Source of the DNA: JAJDXW01 sp965214795
Lineage (GTDB): Bacteria; Pseudomonadota; Gammaproteobacteria; HK1
Direction of reading: 5' to 3'
Assembly: GCA_965214795.1 (NCBI GenBank)
Contig: OZ243976.1
Coordinates: 2,542,001-2,606,000, forward strand
DNA length: 64,000 nucleotides
Shown: piece by piece, positions 1 through 8,360 of the stretch
How positions within the stretch are numbered: position 1 is the stretch's first letter
How the letters are laid out: every line of letters begins with the position of its first letter
Translations under genes and position numbers: made by a program
The notes under the pieces: model-generated
The model's database searches: none
What the model was told of the DNA's origin: nothing
The model's input: only the letters and a program-made list of their open reading frames with translations

Positions 1-1
1 C

Positions 2-1039
2 TACCTGCGCGGGCTGTATTCGACCGTCAAGTTCGCCGATTCACACGTCAAGTTCGCCTTCCTCACCGGGGTGAGCAAGTTCTCGAAGGTCAGCCTGTTC
101 TCAGGCCTCAACAACCTCATCGACATCACCCTGGACCCGCGCTACTCCGCCGTCTGCGGCTACACCGAAACGGACCTTGACGGGGTGTTCGCACCCGAGC
201 TGCCCGGCCTCGGCCGGGACGGGATCCGCGACTGGTACAACGGCTACAACTGGCTGGGGGAGGAAAGAGTCTACAACCCCTTCGATGTTCTTCTTCTTTT
301 CGACCGCCGCCGGTTCGGTGCCTGGTGGTTCGAGACCGGCACCCCCGGATTTCTGGTGGACATGCTGCTGGCGCGCGGGGTCGGCTCTCCGGAGCTGGAC
401 GGCATGCTTGCCAGCGACGAACTGCTCTCAGCCTTCGACGTCGACCACATCGGCACCGAAGCGCTGTTGTTCCAAACCGGTTATCTCACGATTCTGGACG
501 CCGAAGATATCGACGGCGATCTCCTCTACCGGCTGGGCTATCCGAACCGCGAGGTGCGCCAGAGCCTGAACCGAAGCCTGCTGAACGCCATGGCGCCGGA
601 CGCTTCGCGCCGGCTGGCGGACGGCGGCCGGATGCGCCGGCTGCTGCGAGCGAACGACTTCGCCGGGATGGAGGAGCTGATCCGGGCGTTCTTCGCCAGC
701 ATTCTCTACGAGTGGTACACGAACAACGACATCGCCCGGTACGAGGGCTATTACGCGAGCGTGTTCTACACCTGGTTCGCGGGGCTGGGGCTGGACGTGG
801 CGGTGGAGGACAGTGACAGCCGGGGGCGCGTCGACATGGCCCTTCGATTCAACGAAGGCGTTTACCTGTTCGAGTTCAAGGTGGTGGAGCGGGCCCCGGA
901 AGGCGCAGCGATGGCGCAGTTGAAGGAGAAGGGCTATGCGGACAAGTACCGCCGTCCGGGGCGGCCCATCCACCTGATCGGGGTGGAATTCAGCCGGGAG
1001 ACCCGCAACCTGGCGGCGTTCGAGGTGGGGCGCGCCTGA
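2..1039 (+). CDS. AAA-ATPase-like / PD-(D/E)XK nuclease superfamily protein (5' end outside window)
   Basis: The reading frame is open from base 2 and ends with TGA at 1037-1039, so the N-terminal part, including the P-loop expected in this family, lies outside the window. The visible 345 residues begin in the back half of the AAA-ATPase-like domain (LRGLYSTVKFADSHVKFAFL and the TGVSKFSKVSLFSGLNNL stretch, typical of PF09820). The last ~100 residues look like the associated PD-(D/E)XK nuclease domain (PF08011): RVDMAL, then YLFEFKVVE with the expected E-x-K core, then YADKYR. These proteins are very common in symbionts and anaerobes, often in many copies, and their function is unsettled. An internal ATG-like start at 71 is only an artefact of the window edge. 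It converges with the ABC transporter genes. Confidence 0.85.
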   Translation, partial: YLRGLYSTVKFADSHVKFAFLTGVSKFSKVSLFSGLNNLIDITLDPRYSAVCGYTETDLDGVFAPELPGLGRDGIRDWYNGYNWLGEERVYNPFDVLLLFDRRRFGAWWFETGTPGFLVDMLLARGVGSPELDGMLASDELLSAFDVDHIGTEALLFQTGYLTILDAEDIDGDLLYRLGYPNREVRQSLNRSLLNAMAPDASRRLADGGRMRRLLRANDFAGMEELIRAFFASILYEWYTNNDIARYEGYYASVFYTWFAGLGLDVAVEDSDSRGRVDMALRFNEGVYLFEFKVVERAPEGAAMAQLKEKGYADKYRRPGRPIHLIGVEFSRETRNLAAFEVGRA

Positions 1040-1223
1040 CCGCAGCCGTGCTCGTGGCGCTGCCCCGTTCGTTGGAGGGTTCGGAGCCGATCGATTCGAT
1101 CCCGATCGTGTTGGCAACAGGCTCCGGACGGAGCCCCGGCCGGGTGGTTTCACGCATGCCGCTCCCCCCCGGCAGGCCGGGGGTCGGATCGGCGTAGCGT
1201 AGTCCGACGGGAACGCCTCCGTG

Positions 1224-1259
1224 CGAGGACGGGTGACGCCTTCGGCACACCCGTCCTCG
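1224..1259. terminator. Perfect 12-bp hairpin between convergent genes
   Basis: CGAGGACGGGTG at 1224-1235 is exactly complementary to CACCCGTCCTCG at 1248-1259, with a 12-base loop containing TTCGG. It sits between two convergent genes, where a bidirectional terminator would be expected. There is no T tract on either side, so a terminator role is only inferred. The rest of 1040-1330 shows no gene. Confidence 0.35.
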
Positions 1260-1330
1260 TTGCGGCGTTCGACTACCCTGGCGCCCCCCGCCCTGCCCGG
1301 CGGGGGGCGGGCGGTGGGTTCCTGCGCTCG

Positions 1331-1543
1331 CCCGAGAAAATCACCGACTTCCTGCTGCGGCCGCCCATCCGCTCGCGGTAGCGGGCCGTACTCCCGCAAG
1401 CCGCTTCGACCGCGCGCACGCGCCAGTGTCGGCTACGCCTTCAGCAGCGCGCACGCGCTCTTTCGGTCCGTGCGGCCCGTTCCTCCGTGAGATCGCGGGG
1501 CATCTTGGCCCCCTCGCGACGAGGGTCGGTGATTTTTCCGGGC
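1331..1543 (+). repeat. Family A inverted-repeat element, copy 1 (full length)
   Basis: This ~213-bp element starts with CCCGAGAAAATCACCGAC and ends with GTCGGTGATTTTTCCGGG, an imperfect terminal inverted repeat. Internal landmarks shared with the other copies are CTGCGGCCGCCCATCCGCTC, GTACTCCCGCAAGCCGCTTC and, near the right end, GGGGCATCTTGGCCCCCTCG. The right end abuts the stop codon of the leftward binding-protein gene. This orientation is called plus for the family. No protein-coding capacity is evident. Confidence 0.85.
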
Positions 1544-2700
1544 TAGTTCGTGACCTTCTGCTCGTAGGCTTCCTTGATGTCCGCGAAGAATGGGCCGAGC
1601 GGGAACGGACGGCCCTTCTCGGCGAGGTCCTCGGGGGTTACGTCGCTGAAGATCTTCGTCCACACCGCCGGATCGAGCGAATCCTGGACGTGCACCGCGT
1701 CGATCCCCGGGTACCAGTTGAAGCGGTTGACGATGCCCTCGGCCTGGACCGCGGGGCTCGTCGCGAGCTCGATGAACTTCTTCGCCGCATCGCGATTCGC
1801 GGCCTTGGCCGGGATCGCGTAGTAGTAGGGTTGCCCCGGCATGCCGGGACCGAGCACGAGGAGCTTCATGTTCGGGGGCACGCGGCCGTCCGCCTGCCAC
1901 GTGTAGAACATGTCGACCCAGACCGGGCCCATGACGATCTCGCCGCGGTTCAGCATGTCGAGGGTGCCCGCGTTGCCGGGGGTGAAGGTGATGTGCTCGT
2001 TGAACGCCTTGAGGTCGGCGAGGGCGCCGTCCCAGGTGTCCTTGAGGGCGGGGTCGTAGGGGCCGTTGATGACCTGATCGGTGTTGCCCCCGTAGGTGTA
2101 GATCCAGCCGACCACGAACGCGACACCCGACATCCCGTTCTTGATGCCGTTGTAGCCGAACTGCTTCGGATGCGCCTCGACCCAGGCGCGAAGCTCGTCG
2201 TAGCTCCCGGGCGGGTCCGAAACGAGCTCCGGGAAGTAGGCGAGGGCGGTCTGGCTGTGGAACATCGGCATGACGTACCCGCTCACGTCGGTGCCGAGGG
2301 CCATCTCCGCCGTGTCGCGGGTGACGAGGGCTCCGGTCGAGATCTCGGAACGGTACTGGGACAGGAGCCCCGCTTCCACCATCTCGCCGGTCTTCTTCTG
2401 GTTGGTGGCGATGACGTCGGTGTCCCACGTGTCGTTGTCCACCTGCGCTTCGAGCTTCTCCTTGATCTTCTGCGAGCCCGCGTCTCCGGGGCCGGTGCCG
2501 ACGACGCGGACCTTCCACCCCGGGTTCTGCTCCTCGAAGAGGGGGCCGAGGTAGTCGGTCACGTAGTCGACCATGTTCTGCGAGCCGCCGCTCGCGACGT
2601 TTAGGATGGACTCGGCGTTCGCGCCGCCGGTGACGAGACCGGCGGCGAGTGCCGCGGCGGCGGCCGTGCGGCCGGGCCGGAACGATTCGAAAGCGTTCAT
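1543..2700 (-). CDS. ABC transporter extracellular solute-binding protein
   Basis: A 385-residue periplasmic binding protein of the family-1 extracellular solute-binding type. The N-terminus MNAFESFRPGR followed by an alanine-rich stretch ending ...VTGGANA is a signal peptide, and the mature protein would begin near ESILNVASGG. Features such as DVIATNQKKTGEMVEAGLLS and MPMFHSQTALAYFPELV fit the lobes of a polyamine/thiamine/iron-type binding protein, but the ligand cannot be assigned. The start ATG overlaps the stop of the upstream ATPase gene by 4 bp (ATGA), so the two are translationally coupled. No permease gene lies in this cluster, which is unusual because a binding protein and ATPase need membrane partners. 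A family A repeat abuts the stop codon. Confidence 0.88.
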   Translation of the reverse strand: MNAFESFRPGRTAAAAALAAGLVTGGANAESILNVASGGSQNMVDYVTDYLGPLFEEQNPGWKVRVVGTGPGDAGSQKIKEKLEAQVDNDTWDTDVIATNQKKTGEMVEAGLLSQYRSEISTGALVTRDTAEMALGTDVSGYVMPMFHSQTALAYFPELVSDPPGSYDELRAWVEAHPKQFGYNGIKNGMSGVAFVVGWIYTYGGNTDQVINGPYDPALKDTWDGALADLKAFNEHITFTPGNAGTLDMLNRGEIVMGPVWVDMFYTWQADGRVPPNMKLLVLGPGMPGQPYYYAIPAKAANRDAAKKFIELATSPAVQAEGIVNRFNWYPGIDAVHVQDSLDPAVWTKIFSDVTPEDLAEKGRPFPLGPFFADIKEAYEQKVTN

Positions 2701-3911
2701 TGCGTGTTCTCCCTTGCAAGGGTTGGAGTGGATGGAGCCGGACCGCCCACCGGCGCATCGGCGACGGCGGCGGGGTGGGGCTCCGTTTGCCGGTCGGGGT
2801 CGGGGTTCGAGCCGGGCTCGGGCTTGAACAGGTTGAGCGCACCGGCCGGGATGCAGATGGCGACCGCCCGATCGGCGGCGATGCGCCGCGGGTGGTCGAC
2901 CAGGAACTCGTGCTCGCCGACGCGCACCGAGTGCCGGTAGATGTTCCCGAGGTAGCTCTGCCGGGTGACCCTTCCGGAGAGGGCGAGATGCTCGTCGGGG
3001 AGGCGGGCGGACTCGACGAGCGCCGCCGCCTCGCTCCGGAAGCGGGCCACCATCGGGCCGTCCTGCGCGGCCGGACAGTGGACGCCGCTCTCTGCGAGGG
3101 AGGCGGCGAAGGGGAGGTGGGCCTCCTCCGAGACCTGCGCTCCGGAGACGAGCACCGCCCCGTTCGCGCGCCGCACGTTCACCGGGTACGCGTTCTCCGC
3201 CCCCATGAAGGCGGCGACGAACGCCGACGCCGGGCGCTGGTAGACCTCCTCCGGGGTGCCGATCTGGGCGATCCGCCCGGCGTCGAGGATCACCATGCGG
3301 TCGGCCATGGACATCGCCTCCTCCCGGTCGTGGGTCACGAGGATGGTGGTCAGACCGAGGCGCTGCTGGAGGCTTCGCACCTCGTGGCGCATGTTCTGCC
3401 GGATCCGGGCGTCGAGGTTCGAGAGCGGCTCGTCGAGGAGCAGGATGGGCGGATCGATGGCGAGGGCGCGGGCAAGGGCCACCCGCTGGCGCTGTCCGCC
3501 GGAGAGGCGGGTCACGTTGCGCCGTTCGAGGCCCCCGAGCCCGACCAGGGCGACCAGCTCCCGGACGCGATCCGCGATGCGGGCCTTCGGCCACCGGCGA
3601 AGGCGAAGCCCGTAGCCGATGTTCTGGGCCGTGTTCATGTGCGGCCAGAGGGCGTAGGACTGGAACATCATCGCCATGTTCCGGCGCTCGGGCGGGAGCG
3701 CTCCGACCGGCTCCCCGCCGACCTCGATACGGCCTGCGGCGACGGGAATGAAGCCCGCGAGCGCGCGAAGGAGCGTCGTCTTGCCGCAGCCGGAGGCCCC
3801 GAGGAGGGCGATGAACTCGCCCGGGGCCACGGCCAGATCGATGCCGTGGAGAACCGGAACGTCGCCGTAGGAAACGTCCAGGCGTTCGATCCGGATCGGC
3901 AGGCCGTTCAC
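2697..3911 (-). CDS. ABC transporter ATP-binding protein (PotA/FbpC/UgpC type)
   Basis: A 404-residue ATPase of an importer in the CUT1/Opp-like carbohydrate, polyamine or iron class. Visible motifs in order are the Walker A GASGCGKTT, the Q-loop region MMFQSYALWPHM, the signature LSGGQRQRVALARAL, the Walker B ILLLDEPLSNLD and the H-loop VTHD. The final ~130 residues form the TOBE-type regulatory domain (VRRANGAVLVSG...VGEHEFLV). The probable start is GTG at 3911, giving VNGLPIRIERLDVSYG at the N-terminus; a longer open frame extends upstream into repeat B, but that part reads as non-coding. It is the first gene of a two-gene operon with the binding protein and ends in a 4-bp overlap with it. 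Confidence 0.9.
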   Translation of the reverse strand: MNGLPIRIERLDVSYGDVPVLHGIDLAVAPGEFIALLGASGCGKTTLLRALAGFIPVAAGRIEVGGEPVGALPPERRNMAMMFQSYALWPHMNTAQNIGYGLRLRRWPKARIADRVRELVALVGLGGLERRNVTRLSGGQRQRVALARALAIDPPILLLDEPLSNLDARIRQNMRHEVRSLQQRLGLTTILVTHDREEAMSMADRMVILDAGRIAQIGTPEEVYQRPASAFVAAFMGAENAYPVNVRRANGAVLVSGAQVSEEAHLPFAASLAESGVHCPAAQDGPMVARFRSEAAALVESARLPDEHLALSGRVTRQSYLGNIYRHSVRVGEHEFLVDHPRRIAADRAVAICIPAGALNLFKPEPGSNPDPDRQTEPHPAAVADAPVGGPAPSTPTLARENTQ

Positions 3912-3956
3912 GTTCCGTATCCTACCGTGCCGGGAAGGCTCCGTGCATCGGTCACG

Positions 3957-4149
3957 GGAGGACTCCCAGGACCATTTCTTTGTCGTGACCGGGTGCCGGC
4001 CGCGGATGCGGATCGGCCGGCCGTGCGCTCGAGGGCCGCTTCCCGAGGCCCGAACCGACCCGCGGACGACGAAATGCGCTCCCCGATGGCCTGCCGAACC
4101 GGCCCGGCTCACCTGTCGCCGAACAAAAAACGAGCCCTGGGAGGACTCC
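3957..4149 (+). repeat. Family B inverted-repeat element, copy 1
   Basis: This ~193-bp non-coding element is closely related to 54042-54214. Its outer ends are inverted: GGAGGACTCCCAGG at 3957-3970 pairs imperfectly with CCCTGGGAGGACTCC at the right end. Shared internal landmarks are GATCGGCCGGCCGTGCG, CGACCCGCGGACGACGAAAT and CGAGCCCTG near the right end. It lies upstream of the ABC ATPase gene. Confidence 0.75.
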
Positions 4150-4191
4150 ACCGCCCGCGCCGGCGCACGACTGCACACGTGTTCATCCCGG

Positions 4192-4240
4192 CCCGAAAAA
4201 AATCACCGACTTCCTGCTGCGGCCGCCAATCCGCTCGCCG
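4192..4240 (+). repeat. Family A element, copy 2 (left end only)
   Basis: Only the left ~50 bp of the family A element is present: CCCGAAAAAAATCACCGAC followed by CTGCTGCGGCCGCCAATCCG. Similarity stops about 15 bp before the stop codon of the next leftward gene at 4255. Either the element is truncated or the gene's 3' end has replaced the rest. Confidence 0.7.
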
Positions 4241-4254
4241 CGACAGGTCCGCCC

Positions 4255-5685
4255 TCAGCCGGTGCCGGAACGGCGGGCGCGTACCCACTCCGGCACAGTG
4301 CGGTAGAGGTACCGGCCGTCGGCGAGGTCACCGCGGAACTCGCCGTCCTCGACGACGACCTTGCCACGAAGCACGGTGACGACCGGCCAGGCGGAGACTT
4401 CCTGCCCCTCCCAAGGAGTGTAGTCGGACTCGTGGAGGTCTTCGTTGCGCACGGTGCGGGCCGCGCCCGGGTCGAGCACCGTCACGTCCGCGTCCGCCCC
4501 GACGGCGAGCGCTCCCTTGCGCGGATAGAGCCCCATCAGCTTCGCCGCGTTGGTGGAAGTGAGCTCGACGAAGGTCTCGAGCGACCAGCCGCGCTCGGTC
4601 ACCATCTGGGTGTACATGACCGCGAGCCGCGGCTCCACCCCGGCGTTGCCCCCGGTGGTGTCGTCGACGCGCCGGCCCTGCACCTTGACCGCGAGGGTGC
4701 AGCAGATCTCGTCCGTCGCGACGGTGTGGAGCACCCCGTCGCGGAGCCCCGCCCAGAGCGCCCGCTGGTCCGCCTTCGACTTGAGCGACGGGTAGGTGTG
4801 ATAAACCTGCCCGTTCGGGCGGCGGTAGTCGTCCGAGGTGAACATCAGGTACTGATGCAGGGTCTCGCCGTAGACGGGGAAGCCCCGCGCCCGCGAATCG
4901 GCCACCGCCTCCACCCCGCTCGCCGCGCTCGTGTGCATCATGTAGAGGGCGGTCCCGGGCACGTTCTCGGCGAGGCGGATGACGCGCCGGAAGGAAAGCT
5001 CCTCGGAGAGGGCGTTGTGGACCTCCGCCATGTTCTCGAACTCGGCCCGGTTCTCCGCGATGAGCTTGTCGTACATGTGCATGACGATGTCGTCGTCCTC
5101 GGCGTGGATGACCCCGAGGCCGCCGTGCGCCGCGATCACCTTGAAGATCTCCCAGATGTCGCCGAAGCGGATCATCCGGCCGCGCCGGCTGGGGGTGATG
5201 TCGGTGGTGAAGATCTTGACGGTGGGATAGCCGGCGTCGATGAACCGGCCGAGCTCCTCGAGACGTTCGGGAGGCACGCGGTCGCGTAGCATGAGGTGGT
5301 AGGCGTAGTCGCAGAAGCACTGCCCGGCCCACGTGCGGTCGCGCTTCGCAACGGTCTCGGCGATGGTCTCGCCCGGCTCCCACGCGGCGAAGTCGATCAG
5401 GGTGGTGGTGCCCCCGAAGAGGGCCGCCCGGCTCACCGTCGCGGGCGGCCCGGTGAGCTGCGCCTCGCCCCCTTCGATGGCGGGGATGTGCCACGCGCAG
5501 TGCACGTGCGGGTCGATGCCGCCCGGCATCACGATCTTCGCGCGCGCGTCGACGATCCGGCCCGCGTCGGAGAGGCTTCCGAGCTCCGCCACCGCCGCGA
5601 TGCGACCGCCCCGGATGCCGAGGTCGGCCTCGGTGACGCCGTGCGGGGTGACGACCCGGTCGCCGCGGATGATGAGGTCGTACAT
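4255..5685 (-). CDS. Dihydropyrimidinase / D-hydantoinase-type amidohydrolase
   Basis: A 476-residue cyclic amidohydrolase. The family opens cyclic amides such as dihydropyrimidines or 5-substituted hydantoins. Visible active-site features are the metal-binding HVH in PGGIDPHVHCAW, the lysine of YPTVKIFTTD expected to be carbamylated, the histidines in VIHAEDDD and MMHTSAASG, and the aspartate in VATDEICC where most relatives have STDHCP. YGETLHQYLMF is also characteristic. The substrate is not certain, because the family includes hydantoinases, dihydropyrimidinases and other amidohydrolases. It stands alone on its strand, with repeats at its 3' side and a decayed Cas3-like segment upstream. 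Start ATG at 5685, preceded by GGGGAGAG. Confidence 0.88.
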   Translation of the reverse strand: MYDLIIRGDRVVTPHGVTEADLGIRGGRIAAVAELGSLSDAGRIVDARAKIVMPGGIDPHVHCAWHIPAIEGGEAQLTGPPATVSRAALFGGTTTLIDFAAWEPGETIAETVAKRDRTWAGQCFCDYAYHLMLRDRVPPERLEELGRFIDAGYPTVKIFTTDITPSRRGRMIRFGDIWEIFKVIAAHGGLGVIHAEDDDIVMHMYDKLIAENRAEFENMAEVHNALSEELSFRRVIRLAENVPGTALYMMHTSAASGVEAVADSRARGFPVYGETLHQYLMFTSDDYRRPNGQVYHTYPSLKSKADQRALWAGLRDGVLHTVATDEICCTLAVKVQGRRVDDTTGGNAGVEPRLAVMYTQMVTERGWSLETFVELTSTNAAKLMGLYPRKGALAVGADADVTVLDPGAARTVRNEDLHESDYTPWEGQEVSAWPVVTVLRGKVVVEDGEFRGDLADGRYLYRTVPEWVRARRSGTG

Positions 5686-5739
5686 GGCTCTCTCCCCGGG
5701 TATTGCCTGGATGGCCGGTTCTCGCCGGTGAGCGGATGC

Positions 5740-6121
5740 GGCCGGGCTTCACGTCTTGCCAGAAACGGTCGGCCATATCGAGGGCAAGTGTGCTGCCGGC
5801 CAGATCGGAAGTCGTCTCCAGCAGATGGCCGTCCACCGCATACGAGAGCACCTGCGGGTTCGGATCTTCGATGATCGGTGGAAGCGGGCGCCCCCAACCA
5901 TGGTGACTGCCGACGAGATGGAGCACCAGGTCCCGGTCGTGAGCGGCCCCGAGAACGTCGCCGTTCGACTCGATCATGGCGACGCTCGCCACCTCGTGCC
6001 GCATCCCCCGCGGGTATCTCCGCACCCTGCGCGCGCCCGGCAACGACTTCGCGAGGGGCTCTTCTCCTGGGTAGTGTCTCGGTTCGACTTGTTCCGCTTG
6101 GCGCAGCGAGTGCCCGGCCCA
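5740..6121 (-). pseudogene. Decayed Cas3 HD-nuclease fragment
   Basis: Reading leftward from about 6121 in the frame of 6256, the translation includes EEPLAKSLPG, YPRGMRHEVASVAMIE, DLVLHLVGSHHGWGRPLPP, a VDGHLLETTSD segment and DMADRFWQDV. The series PLAKS...RHE...SLA/HHGxxRP...RFW matches my recollection of the HD domain of Cas3 proteins, especially those of type I-G (formerly I-U). There is no start codon with a ribosome site, the expected catalytic His-Asp pair upstream is not visible (AGHSLRQAEQVEPR stands in its place), and the domain breaks off after RFWQDV. It is therefore a remnant of about 125 codons. No other cas gene was seen in the window, but there is a CRISPR-like array at 30059-30209. 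The remainder of 5686-6278 shows nothing else. Confidence 0.5.
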
Positions 6122-6278
6122 GGCTGACGCAGGTTTCCGCCGTCTCCCGGGTGGCGATGCGGGCCAAGTGCACCGCGTTGGCGAGCATGTCAGCGGGGCG
6201 CTTCTCCCCGTTGGGTCCGACAGACACGATGGTTGTCCCTGGCTCGTGTACTCCATGGGGACGGGATAGTACGCTCAG

Positions 6279-6488
6279 CCCGAAAGAATCACCGACTTTC
6301 GCCGCGAGGGGGCCAAGATGCCCCACGATCTCTTGGAGGAACGGGCCGCACGGGCCGAAAGAGCGCGTGCGCGCGGCTGAAAGCGCAGTCTACACCAGCG
6401 CGCGCGCGGTCGAAGCGGCTCGAGGGAGTACGTCCCGCGACCGCGAGCGGATGGGCGGCCGCAGCGGGAAGTCGGTGATTTTTTCGGG
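6279..6488 (-). repeat. Family A element, copy 3 (full length, inverted)
   Basis: This copy runs from CCCGAAAGAATCACCGAC to GTCGGTGATTTTTTCGGG, in the opposite orientation to copy 1: the GCCAAGATGCCCC end comes first and the GCGGATGGGCGGCCGCAG end last. The element's end lies directly against the stop codon (TCA on the plus strand at 6489) of the cobW-type gene. Confidence 0.85.
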
Positions 6489-7865
6489 TCAGGGCGGGGG
6501 GTTGCCCGCGTCCCGGACCTCCCGCGCGAGGGTGTCGAGCAGCCGCTCGCACCAAGGGGAGGAGATGCCCTCCCCGATGAGGACCAGGCGGCTCCGGCGG
6601 TCCGCATCCGGCCAGCCGCCCGGGCGGGGTTCCGCCGGCTCGAAGACGTGGCCCGCGCCGTTCACGGTAACCGGCCGGCCCGGCGCCTCGGCGATCTCCA
6701 CGAATCCCTTGAGCCGCAGCAGCCGGGCGCCCGCGTGCTCGACGAGGGCGCGCAGGAAGAGGGTGAGCGCCGCGCCCGGGATCGGGTCGCGCCGCACCAG
6801 GGCGAACGTGCCGATCCCGTCCGCGTGCCGGACGGGCTCCGGCGGCATCGGCGGGCGCTCCCCGCCGGTTCGGCGGCGCAGGGGCAGGGCATCCGCGGGG
6901 GCGCGGTCCTCCGCGCCGCCGCCGGTGGGGCCGTCGGCGGCTCGCACCCGGCCGAATTCGGCAGCGACCCGACCGGCGTCGGGATTGAGACGCCGAAGCC
7001 GCCGGTCCAGGGCGGCCGGCACCGCCGCGAGGTCCGTCTTGGTGGTCACGAGGAGGTCGGCGGCGGCGACCTGGCGCACCGCTTCGGGGTACCGGTCGAG
7101 CGCGCGGTCGCCGGTCGTCGCGGCCACGCAGGCGGTGATGCCCGCCAGCTCCAGACGCTCCACGAGCGCGGGATCGGAGAGGAGGAGCGATTCGATGGGA
7201 GTCGGGTCCGCGAGTCCGCTGGTTTCGATGAGGATGCGGGAGAAAGGTGGGCAGGCGCCCGCTTCGCGCCGGGCGACGAGGTCGCCCAGGGTGAGGGCGA
7301 GGTCCCCGCGGACGGCGCAGCAAAGGCATCCTCCCGCCAGCTCGACCACCGCATCCTCGCTGGACTCGACCAGCAGATGGTCGATGCCGATCGCGCCGAG
7401 CTCGTTGACGATGACCGCGGTGTCGCGAAGCCTTTCTTCCCGAAGCAGGTGGTTCAGCACCGTCGTCTTGCCGCTCCCGAGGAATCCGGTCAGGACGAAG
7501 ACGGGGAGCCGTCCGCGCACCGGGCCGGTCTTGCGCCGTGGCGTGGAGTCGCGGATTTCCGTTCCGTAGGCCGGAGGCGGGGCGCCGATCCGGAGCCGGA
7601 GGGGCACGAAGTTCGGGTCGAGGACGTGCCGCACCTCCCGGAGCACTTCGAGGATCGAGGCGAGGGGCTCGCCGTCAAGGGTCCGGAGCGAGGTCCGGTC
7701 CCGCCGTGCGCTTCCCCACCCGATGTGCAGGGGGCGGCCCGCTCCCCGCCGCACCACCGCGCCCCCGCACACCGCCTTCGCCCGCGCCTCGACCCCCCAT
7801 TGGCCGAAGGACTCGTCGAGGAGGGCGGCGAGGTCGAACGACGGCTGCTTCGTCCCGTTCGGCAT
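6489..7865 (-). CDS. CobW/COG0523-family GTP-binding metallochaperone with an N-terminal extension
   Basis: A 458-residue G3E-family GTPase. The GTPase core starts near residue 120: Walker A GFLGSGKTT (~127-135), the metal-binding GGCLCC, the ESSEDAVVELA switch region, IETSGLADP and the nucleotide-specificity motif TKTDL. A shortened CobW C-terminal domain follows. Family members deliver zinc, cobalt or other metals to client enzymes. The first ~115 residues (FDLAALLDESFGQWGVEARA...DPNFVPLRLRIG) form an extra domain that I do not recognise; it keeps the same base composition and has no stops, so it is probably genuine. Start ATG at 7865. The gene is alone on its strand and ends against a family A repeat. 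Confidence 0.87.
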   Translation of the reverse strand: MPNGTKQPSFDLAALLDESFGQWGVEARAKAVCGGAVVRRGAGRPLHIGWGSARRDRTSLRTLDGEPLASILEVLREVRHVLDPNFVPLRLRIGAPPPAYGTEIRDSTPRRKTGPVRGRLPVFVLTGFLGSGKTTVLNHLLREERLRDTAVIVNELGAIGIDHLLVESSEDAVVELAGGCLCCAVRGDLALTLGDLVARREAGACPPFSRILIETSGLADPTPIESLLLSDPALVERLELAGITACVAATTGDRALDRYPEAVRQVAAADLLVTTKTDLAAVPAALDRRLRRLNPDAGRVAAEFGRVRAADGPTGGGAEDRAPADALPLRRRTGGERPPMPPEPVRHADGIGTFALVRRDPIPGAALTLFLRALVEHAGARLLRLKGFVEIAEAPGRPVTVNGAGHVFEPAEPRPGGWPDADRRSRLVLIGEGISSPWCERLLDTLAREVRDAGNPPP

Positions 7866-8360
7866 GGGCGGCCTCTATGCAGGTTCGGGCGTCCACCGTG
7901 CAAGATACCCCTTCGACGCTCCGGGTGGGGCAACCCGGCCTCCGCCGGCGAGCCAGGGTTGATTCGTTCATTCAAGACACGCATGGACGGGCCGGCCACC
8001 CCGTCGCATGAAAAGGTCCGGCGTCGCGAAGACGGCCCTCCCGAGTCTGCTTTCACAGCAAAGTAACCAATGAATTCAAAGGACTGCATCCACTGACGAG
8101 CGGGTGACCAGAAGTCGGCGGCGACTGAAGAATCAGGCGTCGAATCAAGACGATACGCTCATTGGCGGTCATCAGGAAAGGCCGAAGACGAATTTGCCTC
8201 CGCCGGTGAGCCGCCCGAGGGTGGACGGCGGGCAGGTCAGCTTCTACGATTCCGGGCCGGAGCCGGAGCGCTTCGCCCGCGCCGTGCGGCCGTCCGTGCG
8301 CGAGGCGGGGCCGCGGGGGGCGCCGGAGCGGGCCGGGCGGGAAGCCGCTGGAGGTGCGGG
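7866..8360. other. Intergenic stretch without a recognised gene
   Basis: This ~495-bp divergent region lies between the CobW gene and the aminotransferase gene and should hold both promoters. The middle (about 7970-8180) is less GC-rich than its surroundings. A rightward frame ending at 8364 (GGQVSFYDSGPEPERFARAV...) overlaps the aminotransferase start, but I do not recognise it and it lacks a clear ribosome site. No RNA gene was seen. Confidence 0.4.

Noticed and set aside
428..1399. Long open frames on the opposite strand and in other frames throughout the window (for example 323 codons here, 469 codons at 1433-2842, 868 codons at 34434-37040)
   Set aside because: At this GC content stop codons are rare in all frames. 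These frames lack family similarity and are overlaid on genes with clear motifs.
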